64,000 nt of DNA from Alternaria dauci (taxonomy: Eukaryota > Ascomycota > Dothideomycetes > Pleosporales > Pleosporaceae), in contig NC_091275.1 of NCBI RefSeq assembly GCF_042100115.1, forward strand, positions 2,294,001-2,358,000, in the 5' to 3' direction. Shown piece after piece: positions 53,802 to 64,000 of this stretch. Below the pieces are notes generated by a model. That model ran no database searches. It saw only the letters and a program-made list of their open reading frames with translations, and was not told the DNA's origin. Each line of letters opens with the position of its first letter. The stretch's first letter is position 1. The position numbers and the translations under genes are program-made.

Positions 53802-54132
53802 GCTTTTTCAGAAGACCCTAAACACTATTCGGAAGACATCAAAAAAAAATCAGATGAGATGAAAGCAATTGGCCGCCCACAATCTCTATGAATATCATTC
53901 AGTAAAATTACTCAAAGATGTCACCTAAAAAAAATCAGATAGAAACAATTCACTCAAAGATATCGTCTAAAAGGATTAGGTAGAAGCAATTCACTACCTT
54001 AATATTGCCTAGTTAGGCAATGACATATCAAAGTATAAATTCCTGATGATGTTTAGGTAGCTGCGAATTGCTTTCATCTCATCTGATCTTTTTGGGGTCT
54101 TCCGAATAGTGTTTAGGGTTTTTTGAAAAAGC
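53802..54132. mobile_element. MITE with ~68 bp terminal inverted repeats
   Basis: 331 bp, AT-rich. The left arm 53802-53870 (GCTTTTTCA..., CCCTAAACACTATTCGGAAG, CAGATGAGATGAAAGCAATT) is repeated inverted at 54066-54132 with few mismatches. The interior has two to three direct ~46 bp units (ACTCAAAGATGTCACCTAAA / ACTCAAAGATATCGTCTAAA) and a small palindrome TTGCCTAGTTAGGCAA. It is unrelated to the GCCATACAAGGG family. It ends 11 bp beyond the PRP38 stop codon, so the gene's 3' UTR must run into it. No target-site duplication found by eye. Confidence 0.8.
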
Positions 54133-54143
54133 TTTCCCTACAT

Positions 54144-55109
54144 CTATTCCCGCCTGCGACTCGTACTCCTACTGCGAGTCCTGCTTCTTGACCGACTCAG
54201 TTGTCCCGGACTGCGGCTCCTTGCCCGGTCCCGGCTATCATAACTGCGACTTCTGCTGCGACTCCGACTATCGTAACTTCTGCTCCTGCTCCTACTCCTA
54301 CTCCTACTCCGACTTTGATAGCTTCTACTCCTGTAACTCCTTGCGCTTCCATCGCTTCTTCTGTCCAAATCGTCATCTAGCTCGTCGATCTCATCGCCCA
54401 GCGGACTCTCCCTTGGCTCCAGCATATCCAAATCCTCCAGGTTGGCCCGTGACGGCAACTTCCACAGACTCGTCGCGCATATCCGGTCTTTTGTAAGGAG
54501 ATCATCGATAAATTGGTCGACATATGTGAGTGTAAAGGCGTCTTTGAGACGTCGCTTGATCTTGCGGTAGTCGGTGAGGAGGGGTTCGAGGGTCTTGTAG
54601 ATTTCGACGGGCTCCCAGGCGAGGCGGATGTAGAAGGCGGCGAGGCAGCGCAGGTACTTGAAGTCGCCGAGTTTGCCTGCTGCGTTCAGGTCGAGGGCTT
54701 TCTTGGTTGCGTCTTGGTCTTCTGATGTGTGGCCGTCCTCGTCCTCCTTCTTGACCTCTGCGCTTTGTTCCTCGTCGTCCTCATCGCCGCGGAAGTTCAG
54801 GTACTCTAGTATAATCTCCTTGTCTGGCACCAGTTGCAGCATCTTGAAGGCCAGACACAGGAATGGCGTGGGCTTGCCGGTAATGCCTGTTGTGCCGCCG
54901 ATGAACTTGAGGTCTGCCGCGCGGTCGCACAACGTCGCCGCGTTCAGACCAAAACATTGCTCTTTCCAGTAATATGACTCGGTGATGCGCTCGCGCACAC
55001 CCTTTTCGAAGAGTAGCGCAGGGTTTTGCCCTCTGATGAGCGCTCCGCGATAGCCTCTGTCGTCGAGGAGCGCGCTGGCGTCTGCGCGGTCGAACTGGGG
55101 TTTTGACAT
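54144..55109 (-). CDS. PRP38: Pre-mRNA-splicing factor 38 with RS domain
   Basis: Single exon of 321 residues from ATG 55109 (MSKPQFDRADAS); the open frame further upstream opens only with TTG. The PRP38 domain covers about 10-215: LLDDRGYRGALI, RITESYYWKEQCFGLNAATL, TGITGKPTPFLCLAFKMLQL, KYLRCLAAFYIRLAW and the YRKIKRRL end. An acidic insertion (EDDEEQSAEVKKEDEDG) interrupts it, and the C-terminus is an RS domain of ~75 residues, absent from the shorter S. cerevisiae protein but found in animals and plants. Prp38 is a B-complex/tri-snRNP protein needed for spliceosome activation in the nucleus. Its 3' flank carries a MITE. Confidence 0.93.
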   Translation of the reverse strand: MSKPQFDRADASALLDDRGYRGALIRGQNPALLFEKGVRERITESYYWKEQCFGLNAATLCDRAADLKFIGGTTGITGKPTPFLCLAFKMLQLVPDKEIILEYLNFRGDEDDEEQSAEVKKEDEDGHTSEDQDATKKALDLNAAGKLGDFKYLRCLAAFYIRLAWEPVEIYKTLEPLLTDYRKIKRRLKDAFTLTYVDQFIDDLLTKDRICATSLWKLPSRANLEDLDMLEPRESPLGDEIDELDDDLDRRSDGSARSYRSRSYQSRSRSRSRSRSRSYDSRSRSRSRSYDSRDRARSRSPGQLSRSRSRTRSRSTSRRRE

Positions 55110-55463
55110 GTAGACGCGCTGTGGAGATGTTGCAGTATCCGGTTGCGGGTTCAAGAAGTAGCTTTGTTTGTGCGCGCAGTAGGGTGAGGTCTGGGTTATG
55201 TGTGTATGTGCTGGGAATCCAGGTCGCGCAACGGTCGCGATAATTTGAGCCGGGGTCTTGCCAGCTCCCCCAAAGTATCGATAGTTGCCCGCTCAACGCC
55301 AACGATCAACATGCAGCCCTACGGACATCTAGATCCACAACGGACGTCACAGGTGTTCTCGACGCGCCCTCTTGTGCACACACTACTCTTGACCTTCTAC
55401 ATGCACCTTTCTAGATTGTCTTAGTATTCTTATACCCCTTTCTTTCAGCGTTCACTTCTAGCC
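55110..55463. other. Divergent promoter PRP38 / glycosyltransferase
   Basis: 354 bp between divergent start codons. CT-rich just before 55464. No TATA box recognised. Confidence 0.4.
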
Positions 55464-56723
55464 ATGGGGAGACTACTCCTTTCTTCCAGCCAGGTTGGCG
55501 TCATCCTGTCGGCAACAATTGGTACGTATGGCCCACAACGGACCGAAGACTTGCATTGCTAATGCTGCACGTAGTTCTTCTCTTCACGCTTGCCCTCTTC
55601 CTTTCTGGCTGGGTATTACAACAACGATACGTACACTCGCTACAGGCGGCCATAAAACCGCGGCTACCCAAGCCTTTACCGCCTCCGAAACCGATCGAAC
55701 CTCCAACATTAGATGCAAAATGGGCGAGACCAATGGGCAGCCGGCCAGAGGTGGACGATACCTATGCTCAGTACATTGCAGGCCAGACAATGGACTGGAG
55801 CAGGCTGGGCTACGTGCAGGTCGTAAGGGAACACGTGGAATTATGCAGTGCAGTGATGCTCCTCTCCGATCTGCACAGGATGAAGAGCCCCGCAAAGAGG
55901 ATATTGATGTTTCCAAAACTCTGGCTGGTGGAATCAGAAGACGATAAATACGGCCCGCAAATGTCGACGACCAGGCGATTGCTACGGACAGCGGCGCGGC
56001 GGTATGGCGTCACTCTGATGCCCATGGAACCTATTGTACAGGGCGCAGATGGTGAGTCGTGAGCGGAGGAAGTCACGCCCTGCCAATCAACTAACACGTT
56101 CAGACACCCTGCCCTCGTCGTATTCGCTAGCAAGTCTATATTCACTGGTAGACTACGAGCGCATACTCTACCTCCAGGGCCCAGGCGTACTGCTCGATGC
56201 ATCGGCTTTGGACTCGTTGCTGGCTTTCTCCAAGTCAGAGCCCATGGCCGCATACCCCGCCACACCAGAGCGAACAGACCTGTCGACATCGCTTCTAATG
56301 ATCCATCCATCGCAACAGAGCTTCAACCAGCTGAGGACAATGCGCGCGTCCAAGCCGACATCTGACCTCAACATGTTCCGCAAGACGTTTACTGTGCCAG
56401 ACTCGTTGATTTCAGAGTGGTCACTGTCAATGGGCAACGTCGTCTACGAGTCGCAGAACCTGCGCAATGTCGGCGACGACTTCAATGCGACGGCATTCGA
56501 GAAGATGACGACGTTTGTGCGACTGTCTGATCCCGAGATACCAGGACCAGAGTACGACGTGCCTTACTCGGACCGCGCCAAGCTACGACCGCAGAACGAG
56601 CAAGCGCAAGAGGCATGGAGCAAACTGTACGAACGATTCCGGCAGCGGCGCATGGAAGTGTGCGGCCTTGATCTGGAGACGTACCAGCCGATCATGGTCT
56701 CTGGCGGGGCTGACGAACTATAA
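55464..56723 (+). CDS. GNT1-like Golgi glycosyltransferase (type II membrane protein)
   Basis: Exons 55464-55521, 55575-56051 and 56104-56723 (introns 53 and 52 bp) give 384 residues. An N-terminal anchor (GVILSATIVLLFTLALFLSG, about 11-30) is followed by a Pro-rich stem and a lumenal domain that opens with DDTYAQYIAGQTMDWSRLGY, as in fungal glucose N-acetyltransferase 1. The position of the metal-binding DxD, which in the family follows YDRVLxLDS-like sequence, reads YERILYLQGPGVLLD (about Q203-G204-P205), so the first Asp is lost. Yeast Gnt1 adds GlcNAc to N-glycan outer chains in the Golgi. Whether this copy is still catalytic is open. Confidence 0.8.
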
Positions 56724-57499
56724 AAATGGCACTCTGTCAGCAGGGAACACGAGATGATGCCGCACGTAGATTTTACTTTTGCCTACTGCAGTAATGAATA
56801 TCAAGAGTCATGTGTATATGATTGAGAGTTCCAGCGGCTGGAATGCCTACAGTGTCTAGAATTTTTCTCATTAGAAGTTAATGTAGACTGCCATCTCTAT
56901 CGGTGTTTCATGTTGCTCTTGCACGCGGCACTACCCGGTAATACGGCCATGCTCTGGGAGGCACGCATGACGCAACAAGCGAAGCTTCCCGCGCGGCCTA
57001 CCTGGGTATGCATGACACAGTGTAATGAATGGACATGGTGAAGGTTGGAAACAGTGCATTCAGCCATGTGCTATTCGTCAAAGGGCATTGACTGGGGGCG
57101 AGCAAACACTGGTGCAGCGGCGGATTGAAACATGGTTCATTGAACAAGGGCGTGGTTGGGGTCGTTGGTGCCAATGCCGCCCGCTCGTGGTAGCTTGGAA
57201 CGCTTCTTCCCCGCGAGCGAGCCTCTGCTGTCTAGCCCAACCTCGACCCATCAACGTAGCCCAGAGCTTGCCCGCCCACGCCGCAAACCCTCCCTGACCA
57301 CGGCCATCCCTAGCCTGCTGCTGTGCATGTCCGCGCATCCACACGTCTTCTGAGCGCATCAATTGCAGCCCTCTGCGCCGCCCGACACTGTCGCGAGCTC
57401 CCCACGCATCCCTCCCTGGCCGCTGCTTGCTGAGACCGCGCGAGCTGCGTCGAGGAACAGGCAGGGCAGGGCCACCGCATTCCCCGAGCCGCGCCTCCA
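56724..57499. other. Intergenic / PKA 5' leader
   Basis: 776 bp. The second half is GC-rich with a C/A-rich leader before the kinase start, typical of the long 5' UTRs of signalling genes. Open frames here come from composition. Confidence 0.4.
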
Positions 57500-59068
<1,569 letters not shown>

Positions 59069-59555
59069 ACCCGTAATCGAAAAAGAGATACGATGAGCCT
59101 CTCCTACAGAATCCAACTAGGCACGGCCATTCCTGGTCTACGTACCCGTCGAAAGTCCGAGCCATGCGTCCTACCATACATATCACTCTGTCCTTGACTC
59201 TCCTAGTGCTCTGTCTCTATACGTGCGACCGGGGTGCGTGTGGAACCCTATTTCGATTGTGTCATCATTACTACTTGTTCATCCTTGGGCGCCGCGTGGA
59301 TATGGTGTGGTGTTATCATTAATGATGAACGATGACATGTATTTGTTCAACAGTCTCCTGCCCCGTCAGGCTCGGTTGTGGGATTATTATTGTGGCAAAC
59401 ATTACTAGTTCTATGCTGATACTTTGGTCTTGTCACGAGGAACAATGCGTGTATTAAACAGATGAGTAGAGTAATGCACGACTCGACCAGACGGTATCCT
59501 TACTCCATGTTCCGTTTAATCCTTAAAAAAAGTGAATAAGTCTTGGAAGGATCGC
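59069..59555. other. PKA 3' flank
   Basis: 487 bp of AT-rich 3' flanking DNA up to a MITE-like repeat. Nothing else recognised. Confidence 0.4.
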
Positions 59556-59741
59556 GCTACACAAGAAGAGAAAAACCGAGCACTCTACCCAGACAACTAC
59601 AGAGTGAGAATTGAATCTTTTCCTTGTACGCTAATACTCTAGCTAGGCAACTACAGGGGGCGTTTGAATCTCCCCTTGTATAGGTAGCGATACCCTACGT
59701 GGACAATTGTGGAGGGTCTTGTAATTTTGCTTTTGTACAAC
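59556..59741. mobile_element. MITE-like element, copy F (full length, diverged)
   Basis: 186 bp, nearly the length of the copy at 41909. Left end GCTACACAAGAAGAGAAAAA, CACTCTACCCAGACAACTAC; middle CCTTGTACGCTAATACTCTA with GCTAGGCAACTACAGGGGG; third unit CCCCTTGTATAGGTAGCGAT; right end ...TTTTGCTTTTGTACAACC. More mutated at the ends than copy D. Confidence 0.6.
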
Positions 59742-60012
59742 CTAGAGGTAATATCTTGGCCGCATCATAAGTTTGTAAATATGGAAATAGTCTGCGGACT
59801 CGTTAACCGCGTCACGGTCGTGCATTGCAAGCGTGGCGGCATGGCGAACGTAATGGTGATTAACTGTCGATTGCGTAGGGCGTATTCCTATCGCCATGAA
59901 AAAAGAGTTATCATCGTCTCTTATCACTCCGCGACTTACAGACATCTACAAAGAATTCGCAAACACATCTGTCCTATTGCGGCTGATATCAGCCCCCGTT
60001 GAGCCTAGCAGC

Positions 60013-61165
60013 ATGACATCACACGCACGCCAAGACGCTAGACAGAAAGCGGGGAAGTCACAAGGAAAGAACCATGGATATGGGTGCGGAAAAACAACGA
60101 CATCGCAACATGCTCGTTCCGACGCGAAGAAGAAAGAGGCTTACGAGGAATACAAAACACTGATTGGATGGGATGATCTCTGTAAGCTCGACTCGATACC
60201 ACGTTGAAGACGATTGACTGACATATTTATCGCAGTGCCGTGGCAGCAAGACAACGAGTTCATCCTTACATCCCATCGGTATGATCTTAACTACACTACT
60301 ATTAAATTAATACATACTAACAACAAGAACTAGGCGAGCGACGTTTTCCTACCTTCGCTCTTTGAAGAGTGTCCTTGAGGTCCACAATGAGACAGTGAAC
60401 ATCTGGTCACACATTCTGGGTACCGCCGTATTCTTCTGCATCGCGGCTGTTTTGTACTTTTCCACGCTTCAAAGTTGCGTTGGAAAAGGTAGTACGAATG
60501 GCGATGACGGGGCAATCTACGTCTACTTTAGCTCCGTCATAGCTTGTTTCTTCTTATCGTCCATGTAAGTGCCTCTTGATCTCACATCTACGCCTCTTCG
60601 TACAAAAGAACTGGCGAGAATAACGACGGACAGTTACCACATATTTCTCGACCACAGTGAGCAAGTTCGCACTTGGACGGGCCAGTTCGATTACCTTGGT
60701 ATCGTGATTCCGCTCTATGGGACGACGATTGCCAGTACGCACTTTGGTTTCCGCTGCAAGCCTCCATTGCAGGAAGCATACAGTGTCTTCGCCACTGTGG
60801 CAGGCCTTGCTTGCGCACTCACCACTCTTCATCCTTCTTTCTCTGGCCCCCAATCCCGTCATGTCCGCACCTCGCTTTATCTCCTCCTAGGATTATCATC
60901 TTTCCTTCCAATCATCCACGGGATCTACCTCTTTGGTGTGAAGGAGATGAACCACAGAATGGGGCTGGGCCTGTGCCATAGTACCGGAGCTCTGTTGTAC
61001 GCTGCGAGAATTCCTGAGAGATGGTTTCCGAGGCGTTGCGACGTTGTAGGGAGTAGCCATCAAATCATGCATCTGCTAGTTGTGTGTGGTGCGGCGATGT
61101 ACGGAGTCGGCATCCTCGGGGCGAAGAGGTATTGGCAGACGAGAGGATGTGAGGTGCAGGCATAA
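60013..61165 (+). CDS. PAQR/HlyIII-type seven-transmembrane receptor (IZH-like)
   Basis: Exons 60013-60181, 60236-60278, 60334-60564 and 60634-61165 (introns 54, 55 and 69 bp) give 324 residues. A basic cytosolic N-terminus of ~85 residues precedes family motifs: HNETVNIWSH at the start of the first helix, FFLSSIYHIF with the His in helix 2 (completed by joining exons 3 and 4), LDYxGI-like QFDYLGIVIPL, and GSSHQIMHLLVV with the last two metal-site His. These three His-containing motifs bind zinc and give adiponectin-receptor relatives ceramidase activity. Yeast Izh proteins affect zinc and sterol metabolism. An ORF that begins upstream at 59896 is in the same frame, but its N-terminus is unlike the family. 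Confidence 0.9.
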
Positions 61166-63157
61166 AAGCCACACGTGTTTTGAGATCCCTGCTTCTCATC
61201 AACGGCTACCTCGTCAAAGCATATCATAAGACCGATCGAATGGCGACACGGAATTCTCTTGGTATCGGTTGGAAACTCCGGGCAACAAAGCAACGAACAA
61301 CCAAGTGGCACTGCCCCAGGATGAGCGCAGGATCTCCGCGGGTGAGGCTCGACAGCAGACTCGACAGCTGCAGCTGAACCCACTGTGGGGCCTACCCACA
61401 ATCTGCGCTACAATATTCTTACTCAGTTTTTCGGAGAAGCTTCGTCTCAATGCCATAACTGAGTAGTTGAGATGGTTTCTCCGGTCTTCCTCTCCGATGT
61501 CGCTTCAGCAGCGGCAGCACTCTTCACATGCCACCTGGGCAGTGCCTAGTTCCGGATGCTCCACCTGCGTAAGGCCTCGATGCTGAAGACACCCAAAATC
61601 TGTTGCGACGGTAAAATGACCCAGAGGCGGTCACAGAAATTGACGAATATTGGCGCAACGGAAGTTAGATGCCGTATTCTCAAAAACGCGACGACGTTAC
61701 CATGGATATAAAACACGCTCAAGGTCATGTATCCTTCTGGGTCATCGATTTTGTCCAAGTGCCCTTATGCATACTCCGTGTTCCTGGCGCGAACCCGCGG
61801 TCATGCGAGATAAGACACTGATTCCTCCATTGATTGGTTGAAGCGCGCTTCACAAGCCATCCGCCGTCATGATGGGAGTCGATCGACAAAGGCAAGAGCA
61901 ATCTGGAGGCCAAAGTAACAGGCGAGAATTGTGCAATGCGCAAACGCCTTCGCCTACTGAGTAGGGCTAGGGCTACACCAGGTGGTCGTTGCATCGCAAA
62001 TAAGGGAGATACTGACGAGGTACGCTGATGCCTTCTACCGCACTACAGCCTCAACCCCGCTAATACAAAACTTATTCGTATAAACATCTAAGCTTGGATT
62101 ACATATTGGTTTAGAATATCTAATGTTATTCTATAATATACTCTCGTAGACTACAGGGGGGAAGATCTACCACTCCCGTTCTTCGGACCTTCCCTTGGAG
62201 ACCGTAGTTGCTTATCGGGCCACGTCTCCACATGCACGCAGCAGAAATATACCACACTCACCTCACCAAGTTTGCGGAGATGCGGGAGCAAAAAAGCAAA
62301 GCTCATTCTGGGAACTCAGATGAGGTCCAGATCTAATGTTCTCAGCCAGCATTGTTTGCCATGGCATTTCCGAACGCTCTCGCGAGCGCCACGAATTCGA
62401 CACGTCTTAGTATACCTATGCTAGGAAGCGGAAGTTGTTGAGGCAGAGGCTATCTGCGACACAGGTATTTTGTCAAATGCTGACCGCGGAAAAGCAGCAA
62501 TTGATATTATCTTGAGACGTTCTGATAAGGATCCTTGTTGGCCTCGACTACTGTGAGTCTAGTCTCTCGCCTGGCGAGCGCCAAGAGATAAGAGAACGCC
62601 TTTGCCGTCCCCCACCATCCCGCGTCGAACCTCAATTTCAGCGAACCAAGACGCGTCGAATTGCTATTCAGCCTCTTGTGCCCCAGCTTAGCCAGTCGAC
62701 GACGAGATTCGATTCGCCGCAAGAGCATGTGGATCCCAAGCTAACGCCCCAGTGCTCATCCGGAGCACCCTCCCTACCCGACTACGTGGGAAAGCACACT
62801 TTCTCCGAAGCATTGGGCTCGCACCTGCTAGGGATCGCTAACGAAGATAACGAACTCGCCAATATTACTGAATACAGGTACGGAGAAGTCTGATCTCACT
62901 TGGCCTGGGGAACGATTCACGCCACAACCTTAGCTGTGCGTCACTCTGCTTCACCGCGGAAGTACCATGTTTGGGAGTTTCTGTATCAATCTATATAGCC
63001 TCTCGACCTCCGTTTGGTGTTGCGACTTCAGCAAGCGCCCGCTCCCGTTTCCTCGACTGTGCCTGTGAAGCATCGCCAGCTGGTCGCCCTTGTCCTATTC
63101 TCACTACAAGTACCAGCAACCCAGCAGGACCAGACCCTTCAGGTCGTCTTCTTCATC
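61166..63157. other. Intergenic, 2 kb, upstream of nitrate transporter
   Basis: No defensible gene. A block at 62150-62190 (ACTACAGGGGGGAAGATCTA) faintly resembles the MITE-like family. An AGATAA core (62845-62850), 308 bp before the nitrate transporter start, fits the AreA/NIT2 GATA-factor consensus HGATAR; one hit is weak evidence. Confidence 0.4.
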
Positions 63158-64000
63158 ATGCCGTTCGCAATTAACATGCTCTGGTCAGCACCCCAGATCA
63201 ACCCCTACAACAAGAAGGCCACTTCCATCCCGGTCTTTAACCCCATCAACAAGTATGGGCGTGTATTCTTCTTCTCCTACCTGGGTTTCTTCATCGCGTT
63301 CTGGTCATGGTAAGTCCTTCCCTACATGTGGGTCCGTTCTACTGGAGCATGCTAACAACGTACAGGTACGCGTTCCCACCTCTGGTATGGTCACCCGCAT
63401 CTCACGTCACTGTGCACAAGATCTCAACTAACACCTGCACAGCTAAGCAAGAGTATCAAGGCGGACATGCATTTGTCGCAGAACGAAATCGCCAATTCCA
63501 ACATCGTTGCCTTATGCGCAACACTACTGGTCCGCTTTATTGCGGGACCGATGTGCGACCACTTTGGCCCACGCATCACCTTTGCGTCGCTGCTATTCGC
63601 TGGAGCTATCCCGACCGCTCTCGCAGGTACCGCCCACAATGCAATGGGTCTCTACTTTATCCGCTTCTTCGTTGGCATTCTTGGCGGAACTTTCGTGCCC
63701 TGCCAAGTTTGGACTACTGGTTTCTTCGACAAGAATGTCGTTGGAACTGCCAATGCTTTGGTCGGGGGCTGGGGTAACTCTGGCGGTGGCATCACATAGT
63801 AAGTGCCACACCATACTCTGTGTGTCGGCTTTCACTCACGCCTTCTAGCTTCGTTATGCCCGCTATCTACGATTCTCTCAAGGCCGACCAAGGGCTCTCT
63901 TCTCACGTCGCATGGAGAGTATCCTTCATCGTCCCCTTCATCTTGATCACAGCCTGCGCCACCGGTCTTTTGCTGCTGACCGACGATACGCCAACTGGAA
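63158..64000 (+). CDS. NNP-type nitrate transporter, 5' part
   Basis: Exons 63158-63309, 63366-63384 (19 bp), 63443-63798 and 63849 to the window edge; introns are 56, 58 and 50 bp. The product is 226 codons to the edge, about half of the family's ~500. The N-terminus [20 protein letters not shown] is the standard opening of Aspergillus CrnA/NrtA relatives; [19 protein letters not shown] is helix 1, with [18 protein letters not shown] and [18 protein letters not shown], the latter being the NNP nitrate signature (GxGNxGGG-like). It brings nitrate into the cell with protons. In many fungi the gene is next to nitrate and nitrite reductase genes; these might lie beyond the edge. Expression is usually induced by nitrate (NirA) and needs AreA. 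Confidence 0.92.

Overview
The window is nuclear DNA of a filamentous ascomycete. Coding regions are split by many 44-99 bp GT..AG introns, often with a CTAAC/CTGAC-like branch sequence, and the gene set is typical of Pezizomycotina: fungal Zn2Cys6 regulator, HET-NACHT protein, AA9 monooxygenase with CBM1, GPR1/FUN34 acetate transporter and NNP nitrate transporter. Small conserved proteins and gene order suggest Dothideomycetes (Pleosporales), but that is inference. I rebuilt exons by eye from splice signals and reading phase; every multi-exon model closes in frame unless noted.

Left part (1-24 kb), accessory metabolism and secretion: a partial F-box-like protein, ferric reductase, extended SDR, an internally deleted FAD monooxygenase, classical SDR and Zn2Cys6 regulator; then a secreted histidine acid phosphatase with a CACGTG and TATA box in its promoter, a small basic protein, an alcohol acetyltransferase-like enzyme, a membrane-anchored C2H2 protein, a secreted AA9-CBM1 polysaccharide monooxygenase and a PTR2-type peptide transporter. 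The 3.6 kb before the transporter holds no gene I can defend.

Middle (24-41 kb), mostly housekeeping: tRNA-Thr(AGU), CLC chloride channel, IAH1-like SGNH esterase, a protein with a retropepsin-like segment lacking the catalytic Asp, a DUSP-type ubiquitin protease, a MEMO protein and a small Cys-rich nuclear-type protein.

Right part (41-64 kb), a mosaic of genes and short mobile repeats: intron-containing tRNA-Val(UAC); a HET-NACHT gene spliced to half of a caspase-like fold and followed by a decayed TPR; a mitochondrial-type protein; AAA ATPase; acetate transporter; PRP38; GNT1-like glycosyltransferase; PKA catalytic subunit; PAQR receptor; and the 5' half of a nitrate transporter. At least five copies of one MITE-like family (termini GCCATACAAGGG..., internal ~52 bp units) lie between 41.9 and 59.7 kb, and a second, unrelated 331 bp inverted-repeat element sits 11 bp beyond the PRP38 stop codon. 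The NLR-like locus flanked by these repeats is the most unusual part of the window.
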